The notes under the pieces: generated by a model
Seen by the model: the letters and a program-made list of their open reading frames with translations, nothing else
Told to the model about the DNA's origin: nothing
Databases searched by the model: none
Program-made: the position numbers and the translations under genes
Part shown: one piece after another, positions 26,907 to 36,100 of the stretch
Layout: every line of letters begins with the position of its first letter
Numbering within the stretch: position 1 is the stretch's first letter
Assembly (NCBI GenBank): GCA_002699365.1
Contig: PAAN01000005.1
Coordinates: 27,479-72,822 of the forward strand
Reading direction: 5' to 3'
DNA from: Coraliomargarita sp.
Lineage (GTDB): Bacteria; Verrucomicrobiota; Verrucomicrobiia; Opitutales; Coraliomargaritaceae
DNA: 45,344 bases

Positions 26907-26928
26907 ACTACATTGTTAGCGTTTAAGC
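26901..26928 (+). other. Hairpin at the topB end
   Basis: GCTTAAAC (26901-26908) and GTTTAAGC (26921-26928) are perfect complements around a 12-nt loop, and the topB stop lies inside the stem. A T-run occurs only 22 bases later (TTTTTTT near 26950), so it could attenuate rather than terminate transcription into serC. Confidence 0.35.
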
Positions 26929-26963
26929 ATTGTGACATTTCTGGAAGATGTTTTTTTGATTTA

Positions 26964-28106
26964 ATGAAACCTGAAATAAAACCAAATCGTCCTTTTTTCT
27001 CATCAGGTCCATGTGCGAAGCGTCCCGGTTGGTCGCTCGATGCTCTACAAGAAGCACTTGTAGGTCGATCTCACCGTGCTAAAGACCCTAAAGCACGTAT
27101 TCAAGAGGTGATCCATAAGTCAGAAACTATTCTCAACTTACCGAAGGACTATGTGTGCGGTATCGTTCCTGCTTCTGATACTGGTGCAGTTGAAATGGCG
27201 ATGTGGTCGCTACTAGGTGCCCGTGGCTTGGACATATGCGCTTGGGAATCTTTTGGATCTGGATGGGTGACCGATGTAATAAAACAACTCAAACTAGAAG
27301 ATGTCTCTCGTCATGAAGCTGATTACGGATCACTACCAGATTTTACAAAGATCAACTTCAGTAATGATGTTGTTTTTACTTATAATGGCACCACCTCAGG
27401 GGTAAAAGTTCCCAACCTTGATTGGATACCCGAAAATCGTCAGGGACTAACCATTTGTGATGCTACTTCAGCAGTTTTTGCAATGGATATAGACTTCAAT
27501 AAGTGTGATGTCGTTACTTGGTCATGGCAGAAAGTTATGGGAGGTGAAGCTGCACATGGCATGATCGTACTTAGTCCTCGAGCAATTGAGCGACTGGAAT
27601 CCTACACTCCTGCTTGGCCACTGCCCAAAATTTTTCGTATGACTAAAGGAGGTAAACTAATCCAAGGTATTTTTGAGGGTGCTACTATTAACACAGTATC
27701 TATGCTTTGTGTTGAGGATGCCCTAGACGGGCTTAATTGGGCAGAATCGATAGGAGGCTTGCCCGCGCTTATTAAGCGCTCTGAGGCAAACCTCAAGGTC
27801 GTGAGTGACTGGGTCGCAAAAACCGACTGGATTGACTTCTTAGCGAAGCATACAGTCACTCGCTCGAATACTTCCATTTGCCTAAAAATTATTGCCCCTT
27901 GGTACCAAGCGCTCACCCCTGAAGAGCAAACGAAAAAAGCCAAAGAACTGGTAAAGCTTATTGATAACGAAGGAGTCGCATACGATTTCGGCAGCTACCG
28001 CGATGCACCTCCTGGCATACGACTATGGGGCGGAGCTACAGTAGATGCTGCAGATACAGCCAAGCTGCTACCGTGGCTGGATTGGGCCTTCAAAGAGCTT
28101 CGATGA
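26964..28106 (+). CDS. serC: Phosphoserine aminotransferase
   Basis: SerC makes 3-phosphoserine from 3-phosphohydroxypyruvate in serine biosynthesis, a PLP enzyme. The N-terminus is [18 protein letters not shown], typical of the serC type found in Methanosarcina and alphaproteobacteria. The PLP-proximal block is [17 protein letters not shown], and the Schiff-base Lys lies in [17 protein letters not shown]. The C-terminus [20 protein letters not shown] binds substrate. A TTG at 26913 extends the frame into the topB-serC hairpin with a non-family leader, so I take ATG 26964 (380 residues). The stop overlaps the start of the next gene as ATGA. Confidence 0.93.
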   Translation: MKPEIKPNRPFFSSGPCAKRPGWSLDALQEALVGRSHRAKDPKARIQEVIHKSETILNLPKDYVCGIVPASDTGAVEMAMWSLLGARGLDICAWESFGSGWVTDVIKQLKLEDVSRHEADYGSLPDFTKINFSNDVVFTYNGTTSGVKVPNLDWIPENRQGLTICDATSAVFAMDIDFNKCDVVTWSWQKVMGGEAAHGMIVLSPRAIERLESYTPAWPLPKIFRMTKGGKLIQGIFEGATINTVSMLCVEDALDGLNWAESIGGLPALIKRSEANLKVVSDWVAKTDWIDFLAKHTVTRSNTSICLKIIAPWYQALTPEEQTKKAKELVKLIDNEGVAYDFGSYRDAPPGIRLWGGATVDAADTAKLLPWLDWAFKELR

Positions 28107-29092
28107 AAGGAGCGTTGAATAAGGGCACAGACTGCTGTTGCCCGAGTCGTAAAAATCTAACTCAATTGCCAGAAGATCAGTACGAGTCCCCACCACACAC
28201 TCAGAAATCAAATTGTGGATTAGAGGGAATGATACAAGTCGATGCAGGCTCTTTTCACATGGGATATGAAGGCCCTGATTCATTTCCTGAAGATGGCGAA
28301 GGACCGAAAAGAAAAGTAGAATTAGATAGTTTTTATTTGGATCAAACAACTGTGACTAATTTACAGTTTTCCAAATTTGTTGAAGAAACAGACTATGTAA
28401 CCGATTCAGAAAAATTCGGCTGGGCTTATGTTTTTGTCGGACAGCTTAAGAAATCAACTGTGCGTAAATTAGACCAATCTAAATCCGTCAAAGGCCTACA
28501 ATGGTGGGTTGGTATAGACGGTGCATACTGGAAAAAACCAGAGGGACCCGGATCGACTATAAAGAGCCGTATGCATCATCCTGTAGTTAGTGTGTCGTGG
28601 AATGATGCATTAGCATATGCTAACTGGGCTAATAAAAGACTACCAACCGAAGCAGAATGGGAATATGCAACAAGATGGAATAATGACCAATCAGGAAAAT
28701 TTCCTTGGGGTGATAATCTTACGCCTGGTGGAAAGCATCGGTGTAATGTATGGCAAGGCGTATTCCCAAATGATAACAAGTGCGAAGACGGTTACCAATG
28801 GACAGCACCAGCAAAGTCTTTTCAAAGATACAACAATGGCTTTTATAATCTAATTGGAAACGTTTGGGAATGGTGCGATGATTGGTTCAGTAATAAATGG
28901 CACATTGAGAATTCACAGAAAGCACGAATTAACCCCACTGGACCTAATTGTGGCAGTAAAAAGGTCATGAAAGGTGGCTCATTTTTATGCCACGACAGCT
29001 ATTGTAATAGATATCGTATTGGTGCGCGTACTAGCAATACTCCAGACTCAGCAACTACCAACCTTGGTTTCAGGTGTGCAAAGGACCTATAA
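28103..29092 (+). CDS. Formylglycine-generating enzyme (sulfatase-maturing, SUMF1 type)
   Basis: This enzyme oxidises the active-site Cys of type I sulfatases to formylglycine, using O2 and a copper bound by two cysteines. The FGE-sulfatase domain runs from about residue 43 ([15 protein letters not shown]) through [44 protein letters not shown] and LGFRCAKDL. The catalytic pair is Cys296 and Cys301 in [15 protein letters not shown], matching human Cys336/Cys341, so this is a true FGE and not a generic domain protein. Start ATG 28103 overlaps the serC stop (ATGA), giving 329 residues. The N-terminus has no signal peptide but contains CCCPSR at residues 11-16. It presumably matures the three sulfatases encoded 5-10 kb downstream. 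Confidence 0.93.
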   Translation: MKGALNKGTDCCCPSRKNLTQLPEDQYESPPHTQKSNCGLEGMIQVDAGSFHMGYEGPDSFPEDGEGPKRKVELDSFYLDQTTVTNLQFSKFVEETDYVTDSEKFGWAYVFVGQLKKSTVRKLDQSKSVKGLQWWVGIDGAYWKKPEGPGSTIKSRMHHPVVSVSWNDALAYANWANKRLPTEAEWEYATRWNNDQSGKFPWGDNLTPGGKHRCNVWQGVFPNDNKCEDGYQWTAPAKSFQRYNNGFYNLIGNVWEWCDDWFSNKWHIENSQKARINPTGPNCGSKKVMKGGSFLCHDSYCNRYRIGARTSNTPDSATTNLGFRCAKDL

Positions 29093-29098
29093 ATGCGA

Positions 29099-29126
29099 CT
29101 CGGTTAATGGATGCTAACTAATCGAG
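29099..29126. terminator. Hairpin between convergent FGE and 1153-residue gene
   Basis: CTCGGTTA (29099-29106) pairs with TAATCGAG (29119-29126), eight pairs including one G-T wobble, in the 25-bp gap between the two convergent stops. No strong T-run follows, so terminator function is tentative. Confidence 0.35.
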
Positions 29127-32100
29127 CAATCGACTTACTTTTAAATCGACTATTATGTGACCGATACTTTGGTCACGATTAAATATCTTTTGAGACAATG
29201 CCTGGCAAATAGTATTTGATTCAATGCGCTCTGTTCGTCCATTTGTAAAGTGCACTTCAATCTGTTCTAAATCACGATTACTAAACTGGTAGATAACTGG
29301 CATTTGCATCAAAGTAAAAATCATAGTACCTTTTTCGATAGTAAAAGTATGGGTAGATTTATCTCTTAATAGTAAATCAACTTGTGACTTTTCCATGAGA
29401 AGTTCACTAGCACGAAGTAAAGTTGGGTTACAGGTGATTTCTCCATTTACGAGTTGCACACCAAGCTCCCCAAAACGTGCAAGAATTCCTTCCTTAACCA
29501 TACCAGTTAAACCAGGCTGTTGTGCACCGCCATGAAGTGGTGTGTGAGAATAAGCATCTGCAGGAAAGGCGCCGTATTGTTTTGCGGTTTTCCTAAAACC
29601 AAGCCCACCTTGGATGCAGTAATAATGTTTACTTAAATCTTTTTTAATTTCCGTATCCAGTTCATGATTATATACTTCCAGGGTAGCTAGCATCAACTTT
29701 GATACCATATGCCAGTAGATACTACCAAGCCCTTCGTATGCAAACATGGTACCACTTCGACCGGTAAAATCATCGTGCTTAAAAGTTAACTCATATAAAT
29801 CTAAGATTTCTTTTGAGGCTAACTCAAAGTCCTCCAACTGGGTATACTCTTCGCCCAAATTCGTTATGACGTCTTGTAAATCGTAGGCATTTTTAATGCT
29901 TGGTACAAATCGTGACGTATCATTAAGTACTGGTTCCAATATGCGATGATCATTCGCACTGAGCATAATTTTTAAAATGCTGTTATCTAAAACTTTCTGT
30001 AATTCAATACGATTAAATTCAAGGAAGTTAGGAAGTGCTCTATTAGCGTATAACATATAGCTATTACGCTCCTCGCAATACAACTCGCTTGCTTTCAGGG
30101 CGGTAAGCATTTTACAAGCATCAGATCCACCTATTATACCAGAACTAAGAGCAGAAACTTGACCTTCGAGCATTAGACCAAGATGGCGAACTCGAGCACA
30201 TTTAGCTGTTAGATCCAGTTGTAATATATTATACGAATGATAGAGCTGATCCGTACGCTTACTCGTATGTAAAGTGTCAGAAATACAACGTCCTGCATTC
30301 GCCAACAAAGACCTTAAGTCACTTAAAGAAAGTTTAGATTTTTTAGTGTAATTATTGGCATAAACACTCTCTCTATATTTTTGACCGCTAATACCCAGTG
30401 CTTTTAAAGCATTGTAGCGCTTACTATCGTCATCTAAATCTGTTTTAGAGAAATTTGCAAAAACTTCGTTTAGCTCAAATATCAAATTAATAATAGATTC
30501 GTGCAACTCATATTCAACCGGTGAATCTGGTAATATTTTACTTAAAAATTCGATGTATCTATTTAAATAACCAGTAGTGACTACTGATAATCCAAATCCT
30601 GCTAAAGCATTATTTGCATCATTCCACTCAGGACGTTGCGTATTCATCCAAACACCACCTGCTGGAACAAAATTACTTAATTTAATAAGCAGTGGGATCA
30701 AAAGTTTTTCGATAAGTTGCGCGTGTACAATTTCTCCATTATTACAATGCAAGAGTTTACCATCAGCTCCATATTTTGAAACTCGAACCTGGATTGCCTC
30801 ATTCTTAACAACATTAAAATTAATTGAATTATTCGGGTCACGCTCCAATTCAGCAAAGGCCTTAATTTCATAAGGTACATCTGCAAATACAAACTCATTA
30901 GCAGATAGATTATTAACTAACCAACCTGGACTTACTTGCTCACTAAATTCAAGTAGCTTTAATAAATATATAATTTGGTGATCACCCCAGTAGCCAATCG
31001 ATGCCCATGGATCATTATCATCAGGCTCTTCCCACTCGATCCCATTACTTGTAATTCTATACGGGTTATACCCGTCAGCAGTTGATGCATTTAAAAATTT
31101 ACGAATAAATGCTAAATTATAATTTGGGAAGCTCCAAGACAATGCCTCCCAATTCTGAAAAATATCTCTCCAGTTACCTTGAAATCCTACAACTGGACTA
31201 CCCGTAGCATCTTTAGTCTTAATTGAAAAAAGATTCCATGGACGGCTAGGATCTCCGTGACGTCGGCTAAAAACGAGTGGTAAATATTCCAAACAAGCAC
31301 GTCGTACCTGTGGCTCAGCTGTCTCGCTAAATTCAGCTAATTGCATAATCGATAGTGAATTAGGTAATTTATTTATCCATGCATCGAAGTTGGCGGCATT
31401 TGCATCAATAGTACTACGTAGATGTAGGTCGAGTTGATTGCGATCAATCTGATAACTATTATCAAACACACCACCTCGCATGATATTAAACAAAACGTTA
31501 GCACAGTGATGCGCGCTAACAATTGATTCACCACTTATTTGCTGGCCATCGGCGGCAGCAACCAAATGCGCTAAGTGCGCACTACCATTCTTAATATCAA
31601 CTGCAACTGAGCGTTGCATTTCACCTGGATCTTTAAGTGCCTCGGATAAGTCCCCTACTTTTTTCTGTGACTGCTCTACATCGGCGACTTGCATCCAACT
31701 GTGAGAAGAAAGAGGCTTAATTTTTACTTTTCCAGCGTTATAAAAACATCCTCGTGTGCCTCGTACCGTCATTCTTTTTGGACAAACTCCGGTTAATAAA
31801 AAATTCTCTATATCTTGTGGATTATGTAGAATAGTAGAGTTTGGCCACCCTAGAGACCAAACCACTGAAGCGGTCAAACACTCAACTGGAATCGGTTCGT
31901 CTACAATCCCTGAAGCTAAGCGATGCGTTAATAGTTGATACTTCTTATCCAACTCTGAAAGCCTGTAAGCATCCACAAGGCAACTCATGCTTTGTTGCAT
32001 ACGAACACCTACATTAGAAGGCAAAATGTTAGCTAACCCATCAACAATGACGGGCTCTTTGGGAGTATCTCCTATATTGGATAATTCACAGGTACGAACA

Positions 32101-32579
32101 AATCCGAATTTTTCAGAAGTTTGCCACCGGTAAGTAAACTTTAATTGTAGTTGGTGATTTAATTCTTCAAAAATTAAACTATCACCAAATAAACTCTTAT
32201 ATAGTCTGCGCTGAATACTGTACTGACGCGCGGCATCTGGTTTAAAAGGCTCCCAGCGAAAACCGTCAGAAAGAATGATCGTTTGTGGACCCGTGCAATT
32301 CCAATCATCAATGATGCGGTCGACGGTGTAATATGGGAAAAGAGCGTTTTCTGGTGATTCTCGACCAGCACTCAAAGAACCGTTTGATGCAACAAAAAAC
32401 CAGTGGTTACTAGCGCTCACCATAGTCAAGAAAAAGACAGGAAATTGATCAAGTCCATCAATGTACATAAATGACTCGCCATCAATGTTTACAGCTCCTG
32501 AAAATTGAGTGCCGGACAAATGACTACTTTTATTTACTTGGCACAATGTGGCATTCATGTCTCCGTTGGATTCTGGCAT
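29118..32579 (-). CDS. Large conserved cytoplasmic protein, glycosidase/phosphorylase-like (uncertain)
   Basis: A 1153-residue protein with no signal peptide or membrane segment. Residues 25-330 appear strand-rich. Strongly conserved-looking blocks follow: RRHGDPSRPW (about 439-448), FQGNWRDIFQNWEAL (466-480), STADGYNPYRI (499-509), GYWGDHQIIYLLKLLE (529-544) and GVWMNTQRPEWNDANNALAG (642-661). The C-terminal GAQQPGLTGMVKEGILARFGELG is also distinctive. From memory these blocks recur in large bacterial proteins usually labelled hypothetical. The helical, Trp/Asp/Glu-rich middle suggests an (alpha/alpha)6 glycosidase or phosphorylase fold, but I cannot name catalytic residues. It is divergent from the LacI gene, which probably controls it. 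Confidence 0.6.
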   Translation of the reverse strand: MPESNGDMNATLCQVNKSSHLSGTQFSGAVNIDGESFMYIDGLDQFPVFFLTMVSASNHWFFVASNGSLSAGRESPENALFPYYTVDRIIDDWNCTGPQTIILSDGFRWEPFKPDAARQYSIQRRLYKSLFGDSLIFEELNHQLQLKFTYRWQTSEKFGFVRTCELSNIGDTPKEPVIVDGLANILPSNVGVRMQQSMSCLVDAYRLSELDKKYQLLTHRLASGIVDEPIPVECLTASVVWSLGWPNSTILHNPQDIENFLLTGVCPKRMTVRGTRGCFYNAGKVKIKPLSSHSWMQVADVEQSQKKVGDLSEALKDPGEMQRSVAVDIKNGSAHLAHLVAAADGQQISGESIVSAHHCANVLFNIMRGGVFDNSYQIDRNQLDLHLRSTIDANAANFDAWINKLPNSLSIMQLAEFSETAEPQVRRACLEYLPLVFSRRHGDPSRPWNLFSIKTKDATGSPVVGFQGNWRDIFQNWEALSWSFPNYNLAFIRKFLNASTADGYNPYRITSNGIEWEEPDDNDPWASIGYWGDHQIIYLLKLLEFSEQVSPGWLVNNLSANEFVFADVPYEIKAFAELERDPNNSINFNVVKNEAIQVRVSKYGADGKLLHCNNGEIVHAQLIEKLLIPLLIKLSNFVPAGGVWMNTQRPEWNDANNALAGFGLSVVTTGYLNRYIEFLSKILPDSPVEYELHESIINLIFELNEVFANFSKTDLDDDSKRYNALKALGISGQKYRESVYANNYTKKSKLSLSDLRSLLANAGRCISDTLHTSKRTDQLYHSYNILQLDLTAKCARVRHLGLMLEGQVSALSSGIIGGSDACKMLTALKASELYCEERNSYMLYANRALPNFLEFNRIELQKVLDNSILKIMLSANDHRILEPVLNDTSRFVPSIKNAYDLQDVITNLGEEYTQLEDFELASKEILDLYELTFKHDDFTGRSGTMFAYEGLGSIYWHMVSKLMLATLEVYNHELDTEIKKDLSKHYYCIQGGLGFRKTAKQYGAFPADAYSHTPLHGGAQQPGLTGMVKEGILARFGELGVQLVNGEITCNPTLLRASELLMEKSQVDLLLRDKSTHTFTIEKGTMIFTLMQMPVIYQFSNRDLEQIEVHFTNGRTERIESNTICQALSQKIFNRDQSIGHIIVDLKVSRLLD

Positions 32580-32685
32580 ATCATATGCTCGTTAGAATAT
32601 TAATGAGTAAAAAGGTGCTATTACACATCAAAAAAGAAAAAGGAAATACACCAATATTATACTCAAAAAACAACTCTACTTAAAC

Positions 32686-32700
32686 TTGCATAAAATTGCA
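32686..32700 (+). promoter_or_regulatory. Candidate operator, copy A (LacI/1153-residue gene)
   Basis: TTGCATAAAATTGCA in the 185-bp divergent region, 65 bp before the LacI start and 107 bp before the 1153-residue gene start. It matches copies B and C at 13 and 14 of 15 bases. Its right end overlaps a possible -35 TTGCAC (32696-32701), with TATAAG 19 bp further on at 32721. Confidence 0.55.
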
Positions 32701-32764
32701 CTGCTTCTGTCAATGTTTTCTATAAGATAATTCTATAACTAGCCATCATACACAGTTTATATCG

Positions 32765-33859
32765 ATGTTAAGCGTACCCACAGAAATAAATCAACAAGCA
32801 TTAGCTGACGCACTTAATGTCTCAAGGTCGACTGTCTCTAGAAGCTTCACCAATCATCCTGGTATAAAGCCTGAAACGCGAGCTAAGGTATTTGAACTAG
32901 CCTCTAAGTGGGGTTACCACCACATGCAAAATCGCATGTCCAATGCAACGCAGAGGAACTCAGAAAAAAGCGGTAATTTTGCGATTATAATATGCTCAAA
33001 TGTAGGTGAGTTCAATCGTGGTGATTACGACAGTCCTGGAAGATTGCTACTCAAAGGTGTATCCGAATACACCCAGTTAGAAAATATAAGTCAATCAGTA
33101 CACTTTGTAAGCCCAAGCGCTACATCCATCCGTGACAGAACTTACCAATCAATACTAAAGCGTCTTAGTGGCGATTTGAGCGGCCTATTATTAATGTACC
33201 CTTTCCCGAAAAAGATCGTTGATATACTCAATGTTCAGTACTCCTGCGTATCGCTTGTTGAACAAAGAGGAGCAGGCGCGATAAATTGCGTTGATGTAGA
33301 TCATTATCAAGGCATCGCCTTAATTATTAATGAACTAATTAAGCTTGGACATAAAAGAATCGGTTTCTATACGAAGCATTACGAAGTCGAGGCTAGTTGG
33401 TCACTTAGACGATGTGGAGCCTACTTTGAAAAGATGACGCAACTGGGGCTTCCAATTCATGAAAAGGATATGATTAATATATCTCCGCAGGCTATCGGTT
33501 CCATAGAAGATAGTTATGATATGGCCGCTAAGCAAATTAAAGATGGAGTGACAGCTTTTGTTTGTGCAGCTGACCACCAAGCTTATGATTTAATAGATGC
33601 ACTTAATAAGCGCGGTATACGCGTACCTGAGGATGTCTCTGTTACTGGATTTGATGGCATCCAACCTCCGGCTAAGAAAGTACCACTCAGTACAATTAAA
33701 ATTCCTTATAATGAAATCGGCTTTCAAGCAGCTAAGCGGCTAAATGACCTTGTTCATAAAAAGTATGGTCCCTCTCAACATATTTTAATGGGATGCACTC
33801 GCCTTGAAGGTCGTACTCTCGATTATCCAAGCCATTTAAAAACTGCATCTGTAATCTAA
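32765..33859 (+). CDS. LacI-family transcriptional regulator
   Basis: A 364-residue DNA-binding regulator. The N-terminal helix-turn-helix is NQQALADALNVSRSTVSRSF (residues 8-27), followed by the hinge region VFELASKWGYHHMQN and a periplasmic-binding-protein-like effector domain with LIINELIKLGHKRIGFYT, AFVCAADHQAYDLIDALNKRGIRVPEDVSVTGFD and the C-terminal FQAAKRLNDLV. It should respond to a sugar or oligosaccharide. It is divergent from the 1153-residue gene, and its stop overlaps the convergent sulfatase stop by 4 bp. It is the obvious candidate to bind the repeated 15-bp motif. Confidence 0.95.
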   Translation: MLSVPTEINQQALADALNVSRSTVSRSFTNHPGIKPETRAKVFELASKWGYHHMQNRMSNATQRNSEKSGNFAIIICSNVGEFNRGDYDSPGRLLLKGVSEYTQLENISQSVHFVSPSATSIRDRTYQSILKRLSGDLSGLLLMYPFPKKIVDILNVQYSCVSLVEQRGAGAINCVDVDHYQGIALIINELIKLGHKRIGFYTKHYEVEASWSLRRCGAYFEKMTQLGLPIHEKDMINISPQAIGSIEDSYDMAAKQIKDGVTAFVCAADHQAYDLIDALNKRGIRVPEDVSVTGFDGIQPPAKKVPLSTIKIPYNEIGFQAAKRLNDLVHKKYGPSQHILMGCTRLEGRTLDYPSHLKTASVI

Positions 33860-35904
33860 CGAATTATCTGTATGCGTTTGATAGCTCCCTTAAAGGCATA
33901 GTTTGGAACACTCTTATTGACGATTTGTGCAGCTCCTGCGCCTAAAACTAATGGTCTTTTAACTGGAGCCTTGAATGGTTGAGGAAGTGCCACACTGTCC
34001 ACACACTCACCATTCAGATACAGTGATAAACGATTATAGTCAATTACAGCTCTTAACGTAGACCAAGCGCCTAAGCTATTAGCACTCGCGTCAATTGTAG
34101 TTCGAGTTGCAATCCAGGTACGACACAAAACCGCAATACCTAAACGACCATCTTGTAAAAATATTTTATATCCAGAATTAGGTCCTGCATGTGTCACGAG
34201 AACACCGTCTGCGTCTGCCTTAAAATCAAGTTCAATTACATAAGGCCATGAGGCGGGATCAATCTTAGGGTTGTAGCCGAATTTCAATCCACTACCACTC
34301 CCATCAAATACCATAGAGTTGCCGCTAAATGTACAATCGTTAGCAACGACATGAATATCTGAATTAGAGGCATCTTGAAGTTTTCCATCTAGTACAGTAA
34401 AGTCACATATCGTGCCTTGCTCTGATCGGTAACGAGGTAAATTCTTGGGAAATACGTCTACGCGCCAGCCAGATTCAAAAATTTGTGCATCCAGCACTTG
34501 GCGCATTTCATCATGAAGTGCTTTGTGAGCATCTATTCCAGCTAAATTATTTATTTCGTGCGGATCATTTTGAAGGTCATAAAGTTCGTCTCTATCATCT
34601 ATGTCAGGATAACGGATGAGTTTAAAACGATCGGTACGAGCAGCTACCATAGTCGGAATAGAATGCACTAAATCCATCCAATACTCATAAAAAATACTCG
34701 TACGCCACTGCGTATTTTCTTGCTCCAATAAAGGGCGCATAGATAAGCCCTGCATAATCTCTGGTACTGAAACATTTGCATAATCGAGCACAGTCGGAGC
34801 AAAATCTAGATTGGTCACTAATCCAGCAACTGAAGTAGTCGGCTCAATTTTATTAGGATACACAATAATCATCGGAATGCGGAGGCTTTCCTCGTAAGCC
34901 AGGCGCTTATCCCAGCGGCGATGCTCCATATGAAAATAGCCATTATCACTGGTAAAGACGATCAAAGTATTGTCTAAAGTACCGCGCTTTTTTAAGGCGG
35001 CAATCAGTCGACCAACGCCATCATCAACAGCGGAAACGCAACGAAGCTGCTTCACGTACTTGGTGTTGCGTTGCCATGGTTTGACGGCAATTGATTCAGG
35101 CACTTGATCCGCCTCTAGCTCTCGTGTGCGCCACTCCCAACGATAATCTCTAATTTGCTGTCGACGCATCCATTCCGGTTTATTTTTAAAATCATCGACC
35201 CAGCTTAGCGGTTGAGGGAGTGATCGACCCGCTCCAAATGCATCTTTGTGGCGCGCAGCAGGTTTAAATGGCTCGTGTACGGCTTTATGCGATAGCGCTA
35301 CAAAATACGGTTTGTCGAGTGAATGCTGCTCTATAAATTCAATAGTTTTATCTGTGAGTAAATCAGTTGTATAGCCCTTAAAAGAGATCTCATCACCGTT
35401 AATGTTAAACTTTGGATTGTGGTACACTCCCTGCCCTTTAAAACTTAACCAGTAATCAAAGTATGGGCGAGGCATAGCGTGATCACCCATGTGCCATTTC
35501 CCGATCCATGCAGTTGTATACCCAGAGGCTTGTAGTTCCTTGGTTAGTGGTGGAGTCACCTCTGGGTTGTATTCAGAAGTCTCGTTATCAATAACACCAT
35601 GTTGATTGGCGTACGTTCCAGTCACAAATGTAGCCCTTGACGGGCAGCATATGGAGGTCGTTACAAATGCATTTTCCAGCAAAGCACCCTGCTCTCGTAG
35701 AGCATCAATATGTGGCGTCTTCACATATGGATGACCCATACAAGATAAGGCGTCCCAGCGAAGGTCATCTAGTAAAATGAAGACAACATCCGGTTGCTTT
35801 CCGCCGTTAGTCGCAACGACTGATTGCGCAAACATAGAATTTCCTATAAATCCAAAAAATGTGAGAACGAATGCTAGCAAAAGAAGATTATTAGATTTGT
35901 GCAT
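33856..35904 (-). CDS. Sulfatase with C-terminal LamG-like domain
   Basis: A 682-residue exported type I sulfatase that hydrolyses sulfate esters, probably on a polysaccharide. The signal peptide is NNLLLLAFVLTFFGFIGNSMFAQ. Metal-binding Asp residues are in VVFILLDDLRW. The formylglycine motif is ICCPSRATFVTG, with Cys86 the residue to be converted (C-x-P-S-R). IGKWHMGDH and TLIVFTSDNGYFH follow in standard order. After the sulfatase domain, from about residue 510, a concanavalin/LamG-like beta-sandwich (ELDFKADADGVLVTH, LSLYLNGECVDSV) could bind glycan. It has its own upstream region with operator copy B and is not co-linear with the next sulfatase. Confidence 0.95.
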   Translation of the reverse strand: MHKSNNLLLLAFVLTFFGFIGNSMFAQSVVATNGGKQPDVVFILLDDLRWDALSCMGHPYVKTPHIDALREQGALLENAFVTTSICCPSRATFVTGTYANQHGVIDNETSEYNPEVTPPLTKELQASGYTTAWIGKWHMGDHAMPRPYFDYWLSFKGQGVYHNPKFNINGDEISFKGYTTDLLTDKTIEFIEQHSLDKPYFVALSHKAVHEPFKPAARHKDAFGAGRSLPQPLSWVDDFKNKPEWMRRQQIRDYRWEWRTRELEADQVPESIAVKPWQRNTKYVKQLRCVSAVDDGVGRLIAALKKRGTLDNTLIVFTSDNGYFHMEHRRWDKRLAYEESLRIPMIIVYPNKIEPTTSVAGLVTNLDFAPTVLDYANVSVPEIMQGLSMRPLLEQENTQWRTSIFYEYWMDLVHSIPTMVAARTDRFKLIRYPDIDDRDELYDLQNDPHEINNLAGIDAHKALHDEMRQVLDAQIFESGWRVDVFPKNLPRYRSEQGTICDFTVLDGKLQDASNSDIHVVANDCTFSGNSMVFDGSGSGLKFGYNPKIDPASWPYVIELDFKADADGVLVTHAGPNSGYKIFLQDGRLGIAVLCRTWIATRTTIDASANSLGAWSTLRAVIDYNRLSLYLNGECVDSVALPQPFKAPVKRPLVLGAGAAQIVNKSVPNYAFKGAIKRIQIIR

Positions 35905-36021
35905 AAAGGTAGAGGGTAAAAACTATTAGAGTATTGGGTATTAAGCGCTACATATCTAAATAGCTACGACTTTAATATGAAAATAACTATTCAAGCGGCT
36001 AATCTAGAGTCAAACACTATA

Positions 36022-36036
36022 GCAATTTAATGCAAT
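36022..36036 (-). promoter_or_regulatory. Candidate operator, copy B (first sulfatase)
   Basis: GCAATTTAATGCAAT on the plus strand (TTGCATTAAATTGC on the coding strand of the sulfatase), 118 bp upstream of its start. All 15 bases are identical to 42379-42393 before the receptor operon. A TTTGAC element follows 7 bases downstream on the minus strand. Confidence 0.55.
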
Positions 36037-36100
36037 CGACCAAACTAGGTTACCGATCAGTAGCTTATATACCAAATAAATTATGTGATTCGCTTGCTTA

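Noticed and set aside
26913..26963. Longer serC reading frame beginning at TTG
   Set aside because: It adds a leader unlike the family and overlaps the hairpin after topB; ATG 26964 gives the expected N-terminus.
28025..28102. Longer FGE frame starting inside serC
   Set aside because: It would overlap serC by about 80 bp with a leader unlike FGE; the ATGA overlap start is more natural.
28130..28150. CCCPSR in the FGE read as a sulfatase active site
   Set aside because: The rest of the protein is an FGE fold with the catalytic Cys pair and has no sulfatase metal-binding motifs.
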